Source: Rhodococcus sp. (in: high G+C Gram-positive bacteria) (GTDB taxonomy: Bacteria > Actinomycetota > Actinomycetes > Mycobacteriales > Mycobacteriaceae). Taken from it: DNA of 64,000 nucleotides. The DNA lies in assembly GCF_023264675.1 (NCBI RefSeq), contig NZ_JAHFVG010000005.1:1-64000 (forward strand), in the 5' to 3' direction. Below are positions 38,802-48,391 of this stretch, piece by piece. The translations under genes were made by a program, and so were the position numbers. Positions within the stretch are counted from its first letter, which is position 1; each line of letters begins with the position of its first letter. The notes under the pieces were generated by a model. That model was not told the DNA's origin. It saw only the letters and a program-made list of their open reading frames with translations, and searched no databases.

Positions 38802-40355
38802 TCACACGCCGCTGGGCTGCGCACTATGGGACAAATCGGCATGCTGCGCCGTCTCGTCCAGTGCCAGACCACGAGAGGTCCAGTCGAACACCTCACGGAA
38901 GAGGGCAGGATCCTCGGCGAGCTTCTTGCCCAACGACGGAACCATCTCTTTCAGCTTGGGCTGCCAGCCGTCGTACCGATCACCGAAGCACCGCTGAAGT
39001 ACGTCGAGCATCGCGGGCACCGCCGTGGATGCACCAGGCGATGCGCCGAGCAGACCCGCGATGGTCCCGTCCGCAGCATTGATCACTGCGGTACCGAATT
39101 CGAGGACGCCGCCGCGACCCTTCTTGCGGATGACCTGCACACGCTGGCCGGCGGTGACGATCTCCCAGTCCTTCCCGACGACCTCGGGGGCGAACTCTCG
39201 CAACGTCTCGACACGATCCGCCTCGGACTGCGCCAGTTCGCTGACGAGGTACTTCACCAGGCCGAGTTCGGTGACACCGACGCCGAGCATCGACATCAGG
39301 TTGCCGGGCTTGACCGAGCTGGGGAGGTCGGTCAGCTTGCCCTGCTTGAGGAACTTCGGCGACCAGCCCGCATATGGCCCGAACAACAAGCCCGGCTTGC
39401 CGCCGATGACGCGGGTGTCGAGGTGCGGCACCGACATGGGCGGAGCGCCGACGGATGCCTTGCCGTAGACCTTGGCCGAGTGCTGCGCGATCAGATCGGG
39501 ATTGGTGCAACGAAGCCATTCACCGCTGACCGGGAATCCGCCGAAGCCCTTGATTTCTTCGATTCCGGACTTCTGCAGCAGGTGAAGTGCGCCACCGCCT
39601 GCGCCGACGAAGACGAACTTCGCGTTGACGGTCTTCTTGGAACCGGTACGGAGATTGGCTACCTTCACGTCCCAGGTGCCATCGGACTGCTTGGAGATGT
39701 TGCGGATGTCGCTACCGAAGTGAACGGTTCCGCCGGACCCGGAAATGTAATTGAGGAGCTGGCGAGTCAGTGCACCGAAGTCGACATCGGTGCCCGAATC
39801 GCTCCAGTTCAACGCGACGGGGTCCGAGAAGTCGCGTCCCTTGCCCATGAGTGGAAGTCGCCGGGTGAACTCGTCGGCGTCGTCGATGTACTCCATGCCC
39901 TCGAACAGCGGGTTCGACGAGAGGGCGTCGTAACGGGCGCGAAGGTACTTCACGTTCTCGGCGCCGTGAACGAAGCTCACGTGCGGGATCGGGTTGATGA
40001 AGTTCTTCGGGTCGCTCAACACACCGGACTCGACGCTGTGTGCCCAGAACTGCCGCGAGACCTGGAACTGCTCGTTGACGTTGAGCGCCTTGGCGATGTC
40101 GACCGAGCCGTCTTTGTTCTGTGGCGTGTAATTGAGCTCACACAGCGCAGAATGGCCGGTACCTGCGTTGTTCCATGCATCACTGCTCTCGGCTGCAGCG
40201 GCATCGAGTCGCTCGTACACATCGATCGACCACTCGGGTTCGAGTTGCTTCAGCAACGCGCCGAGAGTGGCGCTCATGATGCCTGCGCCGACGAGAACCA
40301 CGTCGGTCTTGTATCGCTTGACCTGCTCTTCGTTCGAACGCTGTTCGTTTGACAC
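38802..40355 (-). CDS. mqo: Malate:quinone oxidoreductase
   Basis: 517-residue peripheral membrane flavoprotein that oxidises malate to oxaloacetate and passes electrons to the quinone pool. The FAD-binding start is [20 protein letters not shown]; family motifs include [18 protein letters not shown], the [19 protein letters not shown] segment and [19 protein letters not shown]. The GTG start at 40355 gives the usual N-terminal length. Divergent from a hydrolase gene with a 162-bp gap that should hold both promoters. Confidence 0.97.
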   Translation of the reverse strand: MSNEQRSNEEQVKRYKTDVVLVGAGIMSATLGALLKQLEPEWSIDVYERLDAAAAESSDAWNNAGTGHSALCELNYTPQNKDGSVDIAKALNVNEQFQVSRQFWAHSVESGVLSDPKNFINPIPHVSFVHGAENVKYLRARYDALSSNPLFEGMEYIDDADEFTRRLPLMGKGRDFSDPVALNWSDSGTDVDFGALTRQLLNYISGSGGTVHFGSDIRNISKQSDGTWDVKVANLRTGSKKTVNAKFVFVGAGGGALHLLQKSGIEEIKGFGGFPVSGEWLRCTNPDLIAQHSAKVYGKASVGAPPMSVPHLDTRVIGGKPGLLFGPYAGWSPKFLKQGKLTDLPSSVKPGNLMSMLGVGVTELGLVKYLVSELAQSEADRVETLREFAPEVVGKDWEIVTAGQRVQVIRKKGRGGVLEFGTAVINAADGTIAGLLGASPGASTAVPAMLDVLQRCFGDRYDGWQPKLKEMVPSLGKKLAEDPALFREVFDWTSRGLALDETAQHADLSHSAQPSGV

Positions 40356-40517
40356 TGGAGAATCGACTTCCTTGTCCGTGAGTTCTCGTTACCGAGTTCT
40401 GCTTCAGGTGGCGGTTACGTTACCCGCCCGTACATACCCGTCCCGACGCGCTTTCAAAGCCTGCACTCGATTGTGCTCCGCGTCGGGTCCGCGGAGGGCC
40501 TACTACAGTTGTGATCT

Positions 40518-41558
40518 GTGACTACCTGGGTGCCCGATGTCCTCGGCGACGGCTACGAACAGACCACCATTGCGCTCGGCGGAGATCCGGACGGCGAGGG
40601 GCAGGTCGAGGCCACACTCGTCCGGTATTCGCCGCCCGATTCCCCCACGCCCGAACGCTCGGTCATCTACGTGCACGGGTTCACCGACTACTTCTTCCAA
40701 CAACACCTGGCGGAGCACTTCGCGGCGCAAGGATTTGCGTTCTACGCCCTCGACCTACGCAAGTGCGGTCGATCGCTCCGCGACGGCCAGACTCCGCACT
40801 TCGTGACCGATCTCGCGTTCTACGACGCCGAGTTGAACGAGGCACTGGCATTGGTCCGTTCCGACACCGACAACGCGTCGGTAGTTTTCACCGGGCACTC
40901 GACCGGCGGACTGATTCTGCCGCTGTGGTTGGACCGCCTGAACCGCCAGGAGGGTGGAACCGCCGCGCTCGGTATCGACGGCGTCATCCTCAACAGCCCC
41001 TGGTTCGACCTTCAGGGTCCGTCGGCGATTCGCAGCGTCGGCACCACCGCGATCGATCTGATCGGCCGGGTCAAAGCCAAGACTCCGGTCCCGGGCAACG
41101 GCCTCGACACGTACGGCCTCTCGCTCGCCAAATCCGAACACGGCGAGTGGGAGTACAACCTGGACTGGAAGCCTCTGTCCGGGTTCCCCGTCACCTTCGG
41201 GTGGATCCGGGCCATCAGACACGGTCACGCCAAGCTGCACCGAGGACTCGACATCGGTGTCCCTTCACTCATCCTGCGTTCCAAAGTGACCCGTTTCTCT
41301 CGTAAGTACAGCTCCGAGATCGACGTGGCCGACGCAGTTCTCGACGTCCGCCAGATCGCACGATGGGCCGGGTGCCTCGGCGACCGAACCACCGTCGTCC
41401 CCATCGAGGGTGCACGCCACGATGTGTTCCTGTCGAAGGAGGAACCACGTTCGCGGGCATTCGCCGAAGTCGACGAATGGCTGGACTGGCTGTATCGAAG
41501 CGCCCACATCGATCGCGATTCGGGCAAGGACCACCACGAGATCGGCACCATTTCATGA
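40518..41558 (+). CDS. Alpha/beta hydrolase
   Basis: 346 residues with a complete alpha/beta hydrolase core: VIYVHGFTDYFFQQHLAEHF (oxyanion region), VVFTGHSTGGLILPLW with nucleophile Ser in GHSTG, an acid in the RVKA-to-VPSL region, and late His in EGARHDVFLSKEE. It resembles monoacylglycerol-lipase-like lysophospholipases (family Rv2854). GTG start at 40518. Its stop overlaps the mtr start by ATGA, so it is co-translated with mycothione reductase. Confidence 0.92.
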   Translation: MTTWVPDVLGDGYEQTTIALGGDPDGEGQVEATLVRYSPPDSPTPERSVIYVHGFTDYFFQQHLAEHFAAQGFAFYALDLRKCGRSLRDGQTPHFVTDLAFYDAELNEALALVRSDTDNASVVFTGHSTGGLILPLWLDRLNRQEGGTAALGIDGVILNSPWFDLQGPSAIRSVGTTAIDLIGRVKAKTPVPGNGLDTYGLSLAKSEHGEWEYNLDWKPLSGFPVTFGWIRAIRHGHAKLHRGLDIGVPSLILRSKVTRFSRKYSSEIDVADAVLDVRQIARWAGCLGDRTTVVPIEGARHDVFLSKEEPRSRAFAEVDEWLDWLYRSAHIDRDSGKDHHEIGTIS

Positions 41559-42958
41559 GCGAGCAGACGAACTCCGAGCCCCGACATTTCGACGTCGCGA
41601 TCATCGGATCCGGTTCGGGGAATTCGATTGCGGATTCGCAGTTCGACAATCTGAAGGTCGCGCTGTTCGAAGAACACTCACCTTTCGGTGGAACGTGCCT
41701 CAATGTCGGATGCATCCCGACCAAGATGTTCGTCTACGCCGCCGAAGTGGCGCAGACGATTCGAGATTCGGCGCGCTACGGAATCGACGCCCGGACAGAC
41801 AAGGTGCGGTGGAAAGACATCGTCGATCGGGTATTCGGCCGTATCGATCCGATTGCCGCCGGCGGAAAGCACTATCGCGAGACCGGCAGCCCCAACGTCA
41901 CCCTGTTCTCCGGGCATGCCACATTCGTCGGGCCACGGACGATCGATACCGGCACCGGCGAAGTGATCACCGCAGACCAGGTCGTCGTCGCCGCCGGATC
42001 GCGGCCGGTCGTGCCCGAGCAAGTTCGCGACAGTGGTGTGCCGTTCCACACCAACGACGACGTGATGCGCCTACCCGAACTGCCGGAGCATCTCGTGATT
42101 CTCGGGTCCGGTTACATCGCAGCCGAATTCGCCCACGTGTTCGGTGCCCTCGGCTCGAAGGTGTCGATCGTCGCCCGCAAGGACAAGCTGCTGCGCGGTC
42201 TCGACGACGAAGTGTCCGACCGATTCACCGAACTCGCCCAGAAGAACTGGGACGTGCATCTGGATTCCGGCGAAGCGAAGGCCATCTCGGAGGGCGACCA
42301 GGTAGGACTCGAAATACGCGGTGGCACAAGAATTCTCGGCGATGCCCTACTGGTGGCCGTGGGCCGTGATCCGAACGGTGATCATATCGGCGCGGATGCG
42401 GGCGGCATCGAATTGGACGACGAGGGACGCATCGTCGTCGACGAATTCGGACGCACCACCGCGGACGGCGTGTTCGCTCTCGGCGACGTGTCCTCGGAAT
42501 ACCAGCTCAAGCACGTCGCCAACCACGAGGCGCGAATCGTGCAATACAACCTTCTCCAGCACGAGTGGGAGGACACGAGCCGGTTCCGAGCCTTCGACCA
42601 CCGTTTCGTCCCGGCCGCAGTGTTCACCCATCCGCAGATCGCCGAGGTGGGCATGACGGAGAACGAGGCACGGGAAGCCGGCCTCGACATCACCGTCAAG
42701 GTTCAGAACTACGGCGACGTCGCCTACGGCTGGGCAATGGAGGACCAGGAAGGTTTCTGCAAGATCATCGCCGAGAAGGGAACCGGCAGGATTCTCGGCG
42801 CGCACGTCATCGGCGCGCAGGCCCCGACGGTGATTCAGCCGCTGATCCAGGCGATGAGTTTCGGCTTGTCGGCGCAGGACATGGCGCGTGGACAGTACTG
42901 GATTCACCCGGGGTTGCCCGAGGTGGTCGAGAACGCGCTGCTCGGTCTCGACATCTAG
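41555..42958 (+). CDS. mtr: Mycothione reductase
   Basis: 467-residue FAD/NADPH disulfide reductase that regenerates mycothiol from mycothione. Redox-active Cys48 and Cys53 lie in GGTCLNVGCIPTK; the NADPH site is VILGSGYIAAEFAHVFGALG; the C-terminal dimer interface holds the catalytic His-Glu in HPGLPEVVENALLGL. The ATG at 41555 was chosen over a much longer open frame because it begins the FAD domain and overlaps the upstream stop. Presence of this enzyme marks the host as a mycothiol-producing actinobacterium. A long hairpin follows the stop. Confidence 0.95.
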   Translation: MSEQTNSEPRHFDVAIIGSGSGNSIADSQFDNLKVALFEEHSPFGGTCLNVGCIPTKMFVYAAEVAQTIRDSARYGIDARTDKVRWKDIVDRVFGRIDPIAAGGKHYRETGSPNVTLFSGHATFVGPRTIDTGTGEVITADQVVVAAGSRPVVPEQVRDSGVPFHTNDDVMRLPELPEHLVILGSGYIAAEFAHVFGALGSKVSIVARKDKLLRGLDDEVSDRFTELAQKNWDVHLDSGEAKAISEGDQVGLEIRGGTRILGDALLVAVGRDPNGDHIGADAGGIELDDEGRIVVDEFGRTTADGVFALGDVSSEYQLKHVANHEARIVQYNLLQHEWEDTSRFRAFDHRFVPAAVFTHPQIAEVGMTENEAREAGLDITVKVQNYGDVAYGWAMEDQEGFCKIIAEKGTGRILGAHVIGAQAPTVIQPLIQAMSFGLSAQDMARGQYWIHPGLPEVVENALLGLDI

Positions 42959-43030
42959 TGCCGCTTCGCGGCCCGTGTGCGCACGGTCGGCCTCTGGACC
43001 TACTGTCCGCACACGGGCCGCGAAGCGGCA
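42959..43030. terminator. Long hairpin between convergent mtr and hydrolase genes
   Basis: Perfect 23-bp arms (42959-42981 and 43008-43030; TGCCGCTTCGCGGCCCGTGT at the outer side) with a 26-bp loop begin right after the mtr stop and end 3 bp before the convergent hydrolase stop. It could terminate transcription from both sides, or be a copy of a dispersed palindromic element. Confidence 0.7.
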
Positions 43031-43033
43031 TTG

Positions 43034-43600
43034 CTACCAGGGGCTGGTGCGCAGCACTATCTCGGTAGCCAGCTCGGACGTCGCTTCGGACGGGATGTCC
43101 TCGACCCCGTCGAGTTGAACGACACGGAAGTCGCCGTACACGACGCGTCCGGTGCCGTCGGCCGATGCTCGGCGTAGCGAGCTTCCGATCACCAATGTCG
43201 TAGGAAGCTCCACCGCGGGGCAGCCGGCCTCGAGCACGGTGCCGTTCTCGTCCGCGATGGCCGGATGCGGTCGGTCGCACACGACCAGGCTGGTGAATTT
43301 TCCGAAGGTTCGCGCGGCCATGCTCCACGCGAGTTCCGCACCTTCCTTGCTGCCGACCAGGTGTACCCACGGCAGCGACAGCTCGGTGAGAATCTCGAGC
43401 ACGGCAGCCTGGTCCAGACCTGCAACGTCCTCCACCGCAATCGTTTTCAGATCCGAATTGTGCAGTTTTTCGGCTACACCGTCGTACACGTCCGGCCGGT
43501 CCCCGACGCCGGGCAGCAGCAGCACGGTGTGTCTCGAGTCCGGCCCAGCGATACGCAACGTCGAACTCCCGCCACGCGCAGACACTTGCTTGTAGTCCAT
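43034..43600 (-). CDS. Alpha/beta-hydrolase-like protein, nucleophile elbow atypical
   Basis: 188 residues starting MDYKQVSARGGSSTLRIAG at an ATG at 43600. The fold pattern is alpha/beta hydrolase (HTVLLLPGVGDRPDVYDGVA as strand 3/oxyanion loop, VHLVGSKEGAELAWSMA at the elbow), but the elbow reads GSKEG rather than G-x-S-x-G, so the usual serine position is not clearly kept. It may be a non-catalytic or differently acting member. Single gene, ending 3 bp from the long hairpin. Confidence 0.75.
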   Translation of the reverse strand: MDYKQVSARGGSSTLRIAGPDSRHTVLLLPGVGDRPDVYDGVAEKLHNSDLKTIAVEDVAGLDQAAVLEILTELSLPWVHLVGSKEGAELAWSMAARTFGKFTSLVVCDRPHPAIADENGTVLEAGCPAVELPTTLVIGSSLRRASADGTGRVVYGDFRVVQLDGVEDIPSEATSELATEIVLRTSPW

Positions 43601-43670
43601 GGGATACGACGCTACTGCACCGTGTGCGCGCCTGGTTCCCACCGGCGCACTCTTGCGTCACCACCCAATA

Positions 43671-43702
43671 GGTTCTATGGTTAGTTACATGAGTAATGAA
43701 CC
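43671..43702 (+). promoter_or_regulatory. Inverted repeat upstream of the GntR/ABC operon
   Basis: GGTTC (43671-43675) and GAACC (43698-43702) flank an inner TTAC-ATGA-GTAA palindrome, 34 bp ahead of the GntR start. YtrA-type GntR proteins usually bind such a site and repress their own operon; here that is inference. Confidence 0.45.
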
Positions 43703-43735
43703 AACTCACCAAGCCGACTCCGGTAGCTGAGACCG

Positions 43736-44095
43736 ATGGACGAGGGCAGGCCGCTCTTCATTCAGATCGCCGAACTGGTCGAGAACTCGATCATCGACGG
43801 CGGACTCGCCGACGAGGCTCAGGCACCGTCCACCAACGAGCTCGCAACCTTTCACCGCATCAATCCGGCGACCGCAGGAAAGGGTCTCGCGAAGCTCGTC
43901 GCCGACGGGATCCTCTACAAGAAGCGAGGAATCGGCATGTTCGTCACCACCGGCGCACGGGACGCGCTCCGCTACCGACGCCGTGACGACTTCGCACGTC
44001 AGTACATCGAGCCGCTGATCACCGAGGCCACCAAACTCGGCATGACTGTGGACGAGCTGAAAGCCATGCTCGACAAGTGGGAGGACACACCATGA
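43736..44095 (+). CDS. GntR family regulator, YtrA type
   Basis: 119 residues: a winged helix (about 5-70: PLFIQIAELVENSIIDGGL, APSTNELATFHRINPATAGK, LVADGILYKKRGIGMFV) followed by a short helical tail with no large effector domain, characteristic of the YtrA subfamily. It overlaps the ABC ATPase start by 4 bp. YtrA regulators typically control their own ABC exporter and respond to cell-envelope stress or antibiotics. Confidence 0.9.
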   Translation: MDEGRPLFIQIAELVENSIIDGGLADEAQAPSTNELATFHRINPATAGKGLAKLVADGILYKKRGIGMFVTTGARDALRYRRRDDFARQYIEPLITEATKLGMTVDELKAMLDKWEDTP

Positions 44096-45039
44096 ACGAT
44101 CCGACACTCGTCGACGATGCACCCGTCGTTGCTTCGGTTCGGCACCTCACCAAGTCGTACGGCGACTTCACCGCAGTCGACGACATCGGTTTCGACCTCC
44201 GAGCCGACAAGATCTACGGTCTCCTCGGACGAAACGGAGCGGGCAAGACAACGGTGATGCAGATGTTGACCGGACAGAGCCACACCACCTCGGGAACCGT
44301 CGAGATCTTCGGGTCACAGCCGTACGAAAACGCTGCCGCACTGAAGAACGTGTGCTTCGTCAAGGAAAGCCAACGGTATCCGGACGATTTCAAGGTCCGT
44401 CACGTCATCGCTTGCGCCGCAAGACTTCTGCCGCACTGGGACCAGCAGTTCGCCGACGAGCTGCTGCATGATTTCGATTTACCGCCGAACCGCAAGGTCA
44501 AGAAGCTCTCACGCGGCATGAATTCCGCGCTCGGCATCGTCCTCGGACTCGCTGCGCGCGCGCCGCTGACATTCTTCGACGAACCGTATCTCGGCCTCGA
44601 TGCGGTGGCGCGCCACATGTTCTACGACCGCCTGCTCGCCGACTACGCGGATCGGCCACGCACCATCGTGCTGTCGACGCACCTGATCGACGAGGTCAGC
44701 GATCTCATCGAGCACGTCCTTCTCCTCGACAAGGGCAAAGTCGTCATCGACGCCGACGCGGACGATCTGCGCGCGAGCGCGTTTGTCGTCTCGGGACCGA
44801 CCGATGCCGTGGACAGGTTCGTCGCCGACCGCACGGTCCTGCACCGGGAGTCGCTCGGAGGGGCGGCACGTGTCGCCATCGATGCGCGTCTGAGCACCGA
44901 GGACCGGACACGCGCAGGCGCGTTCGGGGTCAGTATCGATCCGTTGTCTCTGCAACAACTCGTGATTCGCCAGACGACCGCGAACGGAACGACGAACTCG
45001 ACGCGTTCGGAACTCACCGACCAGGAGTCAGCCTCATGA
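44092..45039 (+). CDS. ABC transporter ATP-binding protein (YtrB-like)
   Basis: 315 residues from ATG 44092. Walker A GRNGAGKTT (about 46-54), a modified signature LSRGMNSALG, Walker B PLTFFDEPYLGLD and switch His in IVLSTHLIDE. The region after residue 230 is an extra C-terminal domain as in other YtrB-like ATPases. It is coupled by 4-bp overlaps to the regulator upstream and the permease downstream, forming a three-gene exporter operon. Substrate unknown. Confidence 0.92.
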   Translation: MNDPTLVDDAPVVASVRHLTKSYGDFTAVDDIGFDLRADKIYGLLGRNGAGKTTVMQMLTGQSHTTSGTVEIFGSQPYENAAALKNVCFVKESQRYPDDFKVRHVIACAARLLPHWDQQFADELLHDFDLPPNRKVKKLSRGMNSALGIVLGLAARAPLTFFDEPYLGLDAVARHMFYDRLLADYADRPRTIVLSTHLIDEVSDLIEHVLLLDKGKVVIDADADDLRASAFVVSGPTDAVDRFVADRTVLHRESLGGAARVAIDARLSTEDRTRAGAFGVSIDPLSLQQLVIRQTTANGTTNSTRSELTDQESAS

Positions 45040-45731
45040 AACGGACACTCGACGTCGCACGTCTGCACATGGTTGCCTGGCCACTGATCATCGGCTGGCC
45101 GATAGCGGTGCTCGCTATCTCGTTCGCGATCAGCTACACGATCTTCGCGCTGATTCCGCCCACCGGCAACGAGTTCAATTTCACCGGATCAGTGCTGTCG
45201 ATGTACGGATTCGCCGTCGGCTTCTATATCCAGGCCATCACTCAGACGTTTCCCTTCGCCCTGGGCATCAGCGTCACGAGAAGGGAATTCTTCACCGCCA
45301 GTGCACTTGTCGGCGTTGCACAATCGGCAGTGCTGGCGACCATCGTGTTCGCACTCTCCGTCGTCGAGTCCGCCACCGGCGGCTTCGGTGTGCACCTGCG
45401 AATGTTCGGAATCTTGCGTTACGTGACCGACAATCCAGCGTGGGAGTGGATCGGCATCTTCTCTACTCTGCTTCTCGTGGCCGCGATCGGACTCTTCGTC
45501 GGCGTTCTCTACCAGAGATTCCGGATCACCGGACTGCTGGCATTGGCGCTGGCGGCGATCATCGGCTTCGGTGCGGCCGCCGTCGTCGTCACGTGGCAGC
45601 GGTGGTGGTTACCGGTGGGACGATTCTTCGTCGACACCCCAGCCGCCGTGCTGCTCGGAGCCGTTCCACTCGTCCTCGCCGCACTGTTCGCAAGCGCGGG
45701 TTGGGGAGCGTTCCGATCCGCTACCGCTTAG
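45036..45731 (+). CDS. ABC transporter permease (YtrC/D-like)
   Basis: 231 residues with six hydrophobic segments (for example IIGWPIAVLAISFAISYTIF and LLALALAAIIGFGAAAVVVT), no soluble domain and no catalytic motif. The start overlaps the ATPase stop by 4 bp. It is short compared with typical permeases, so it probably works as a dimer with the adjacent ATPase. Confidence 0.88.
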   Translation: MKRTLDVARLHMVAWPLIIGWPIAVLAISFAISYTIFALIPPTGNEFNFTGSVLSMYGFAVGFYIQAITQTFPFALGISVTRREFFTASALVGVAQSAVLATIVFALSVVESATGGFGVHLRMFGILRYVTDNPAWEWIGIFSTLLLVAAIGLFVGVLYQRFRITGLLALALAAIIGFGAAAVVVTWQRWWLPVGRFFVDTPAAVLLGAVPLVLAALFASAGWGAFRSATA

Positions 45732-45749
45732 ACGCGCAATCACTCGGAC

Positions 45750-47261
45750 TCACGCCGAACCGACGTCGATGCCGCGCTCGATGACCTCGAGTACGGCATC
45801 GACATCGAGGTTGTCCTCGACAAGATCGGCGAGAAGTTTGAGTTGACCCTCGCGCATCGCGGCAACCGAGGTGTCCGGTGCCACGACGAATCCTCCGCGC
45901 CCCGCCTGATCGGCTGTCCAGGACAGCAGTTGTCTCCGAAAGCAGTCTGATTCGAGCACACCGTGCCAATGGGTCCCGAGTACCGCACCTCGAACACTGC
46001 CTTCGTTCGTCCCGTCGGAATACTGCAGCAACGGTCCATCACCGTTGCGCACGACGCGTCCGTGATGAATCTCGTACCCTGCCACCGCGTTGTCGCCGAA
46101 ATGTGGCGATGTTCCAGCGACCCGGTCCAGCACTTTCTCCCGCTGGAACTCGATGTCGAGATCCAGCACACCGAGACCGTCGGACTTGCTCGTCTGGGAT
46201 TCGATGCCATCCGTTATCGACCTACCGAGCATCTGGTATCCGCCACAAATCCCCAGAATCGGACGCCCCTGCGCCGCACGCTGGACGATAGCGTCCGCAA
46301 GACCGTTGCGCCGCAACCACTCGAGATCGGACAACGTCGCCTTGCTACCAGGAACGACGACGAGGTCGGCATCGGTGAGCCGCGAAGGTTCGGTCACCCA
46401 ATTGACCGCGACGCCGGGTTCACATGCCAGCGCTTCGACGTCGGTGGTGTTGGAGATGCGCGGTAGTCGAATCGCCGCGACGCGAAGCCACTGCGACCCT
46501 GCGGGCCTCCGGGGTCGACCGACAGGGGCATCGGCGACGGTTCCGAGCGAATCCTCGGCGTCGAGCCACAAGTCGTCGGAATACGGGATCACCCCGTAAG
46601 TCGGTCTGCCGGTGAGAGTGCGGAGTTGTTCGAGGCCTGGCGCCAACAGGGCGGGGTCACCGCGAAACTTGTTGATCACGAACCCTTTGATCAGTGCCTG
46701 GTCCTCGGGCGACAGGATCGCGGTAGTACCGAAGAGGTGCGCCAGCACTCCCCCGCGATCGATGTCGCCGATGACGATCACCGGCAACGCAGCCGCCGTC
46801 GCCAATCCCATGTTCGCCAGATCCGTTGCACGAAGGTTGATCTCGGCAGGCGAGCCGGCTCCCTCACAAATCACCACGTCGTACTGCTTCCGGAGCGAGT
46901 TGAGTTCCTCGGCGACGACCGCGCGCAACGCCTGCCGATGTTCGATGTAGTTCGAGGCGGACACGTTCGCCACCGCCCGACCGCGCACCACCAACTGAGA
47001 AGTGCGATCGCTACCGGGTTTGAGCAGAACCGGATTGAACCTCACACTGGGTTCCAGGCCACATGCTGCGGCCTGCAACGCCTGTGCACGCCCGATCTCA
47101 CCGCCGTCGAGAGTCACAACCGAGTTGTTGGACATGTTCTGTGCCTTGAACGGAGCGACGGACACCCCGCGCCGGGCGAGCATTCTGCACATTCCGGCGA
47201 CGAGAACACTCTTCCCCGCATCCGACGTCGTGCCGGCAACCAGCAACGCACCGCGCATCAC
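45750..47261 (-). CDS. cobQ: Cobyric acid synthase
   Basis: 503-residue glutamine-dependent enzyme that amidates four carboxylates of adenosylcobyrinate a,c-diamide. N-terminal dethiobiotin-synthetase-like domain with [19 protein letters not shown] and [13 protein letters not shown]-terminal glutamine amidotransferase with Cys in [12 protein letters not shown] and a late [11 protein letters not shown]is motif. Two consecutive ATG codons at 47261 and 47258 are both possible starts. It is separate from the cobO/cobB operon and no riboswitch precedes it; its upstream region is the 33-bp repeat array. Confidence 0.96.
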   Translation of the reverse strand: MMRGALLVAGTTSDAGKSVLVAGMCRMLARRGVSVAPFKAQNMSNNSVVTLDGGEIGRAQALQAAACGLEPSVRFNPVLLKPGSDRTSQLVVRGRAVANVSASNYIEHRQALRAVVAEELNSLRKQYDVVICEGAGSPAEINLRATDLANMGLATAAALPVIVIGDIDRGGVLAHLFGTTAILSPEDQALIKGFVINKFRGDPALLAPGLEQLRTLTGRPTYGVIPYSDDLWLDAEDSLGTVADAPVGRPRRPAGSQWLRVAAIRLPRISNTTDVEALACEPGVAVNWVTEPSRLTDADLVVVPGSKATLSDLEWLRRNGLADAIVQRAAQGRPILGICGGYQMLGRSITDGIESQTSKSDGLGVLDLDIEFQREKVLDRVAGTSPHFGDNAVAGYEIHHGRVVRNGDGPLLQYSDGTNEGSVRGAVLGTHWHGVLESDCFRRQLLSWTADQAGRGGFVVAPDTSVAAMREGQLKLLADLVEDNLDVDAVLEVIERGIDVGSA

Positions 47262-47271
47262 AACGGCTCCC

Positions 47272-47362
47272 GGTTCATTCCGCAGGCTCCACTCACACCA
47301 GCCCGGTTCATTCCGCAGGCTCCACTCACACCAGCTTGGTTCATTCCGCAGGCTCCACTCAC
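47272..47362. repeat. 33-bp tandem repeat between map and cobQ
   Basis: Two full 33-bp units (47272-47304, 47305-47337; differing at the last two positions) and a partial third (47338-47362). Each has the core TCATTCCGCAGGCTCCACTC, closely related to the core of the array at 26103-26168. On the minus strand the map stop TGA (47359-47361) lies inside the last unit. All units encode SLRNEP in one minus-strand frame, like SLRSDP in the other array. Confidence 0.9.
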
Positions 47363-48234
47363 GGGAGCGTCAGAATCTCACTGCCCGTATCCGTGACCAC
47401 CAGCGTGTGCTCGAACTGCGCCGTCCACTTGCGATCATGTGTCACCACAGTCCAGCCGTCGTCCCACATCTCGGCGTTGATTCCACCGAGATTGATCATC
47501 GGCTCGATGGTGAAGGTCATGCCCGGTTCCATGACGGTCTCGACGGAAGGCTGGTCGTAGTGCAGAACAACGAGACCGTTGTGGAACGTGGTACCGATGC
47601 CGTGGCCGGTGAAATCCTCGACGACGCCGTACCCGAAGCGGTGCGCGTAGGACTCGATGACTCGCCCGACCACGTTGAGCGCACGGCCCGGCTTGACTGC
47701 CTTGATCGCGCGCATCGTCGCCTCGTGGGTGCGTTCGACGAGCAGACGCGCCTCCTCGGAGACATTGCCTGCGAGGAACGTGGCATTGGTGTCGCCGTGC
47801 ACACCGTCGATGTACGCGGTGACGTCGATGTTGACGATGTCTCCGTCCTGGATCACGGTCGAGTCAGGGATGCCGTGGCAGATGACCTCGTTGAGCGAGG
47901 TGCAGCACGACTTCGGAAAACCTTTGTATCCCAATGTCGACGGGTACGCGCCGTGATCGATCATGTATTCGTGGGCGATGCGATCGAGCTCGTCGGTGGT
48001 CACGCCAGGCGCCACGGCTTTGCCTGCTTCTTGTAGCGCCCGGGCTGCAATGGTGGAGGCGACGCGCATCTTCTCGATCACCTCGGGCGTCTGTACCCAC
48101 GGCTCGTTGCCCTCGACGGCAGTCGACTTCCACGCGTACTCCGGCCGTTCGATCGACTTCGGCACATCGAGGGTGGGCGACACGACGCCCGGCACGAGTG
48201 GCTGACGGGGCTTGCTCTCGGCGGTCACAGACAT
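47359..48234 (-). CDS. map: Methionine aminopeptidase type I
   Basis: 291 residues from ATG 48234 ([13 protein letters not shown]). An N-terminal extension of about 40 residues with an SH3-ligand-like Pro stretch precedes the catalytic domain, as in actinobacterial MapB. Metal ligands are visible in [19 protein letters not shown] (two Asp), [11 protein letters not shown] (His), TIEPMI (Glu) and the last Glu in [11 protein letters not shown]. It removes the initiator Met from nascent proteins. The stop lies within the 33-bp repeat. Confidence 0.95.
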   Translation of the reverse strand: MSVTAESKPRQPLVPGVVSPTLDVPKSIERPEYAWKSTAVEGNEPWVQTPEVIEKMRVASTIAARALQEAGKAVAPGVTTDELDRIAHEYMIDHGAYPSTLGYKGFPKSCCTSLNEVICHGIPDSTVIQDGDIVNIDVTAYIDGVHGDTNATFLAGNVSEEARLLVERTHEATMRAIKAVKPGRALNVVGRVIESYAHRFGYGVVEDFTGHGIGTTFHNGLVVLHYDQPSVETVMEPGMTFTIEPMINLGGINAEMWDDGWTVVTHDRKWTAQFEHTLVVTDTGSEILTLP

Positions 48235-48391
48235 GGCAACCAGGGTAGTCGTTGGCAGTCGAGTGGAGTGCTCTGGCCGGTGCAGGTTGCGCCGGCCAGC
48301 ACCGCGGAGGACGCGACGACAGCGCCGCCCTCTATGATTCAAGTCACACCAGATGGTCTGCACGTCAGACGAAGGATGGAAGGGACCAGCC

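Noticed and set aside
38307-40352. 681-codon open frame opposite mqo and the GNAT gene
   Set aside because: It spans two real minus-strand genes, its translation has no domain, and codon composition is that of an antisense frame of high-GC DNA.
41363-41554. N-terminal extension of mycothione reductase
   Set aside because: The extra residues are the hydrolase gene read in another frame; the ATG at 41555 overlaps the hydrolase stop and begins the FAD domain.
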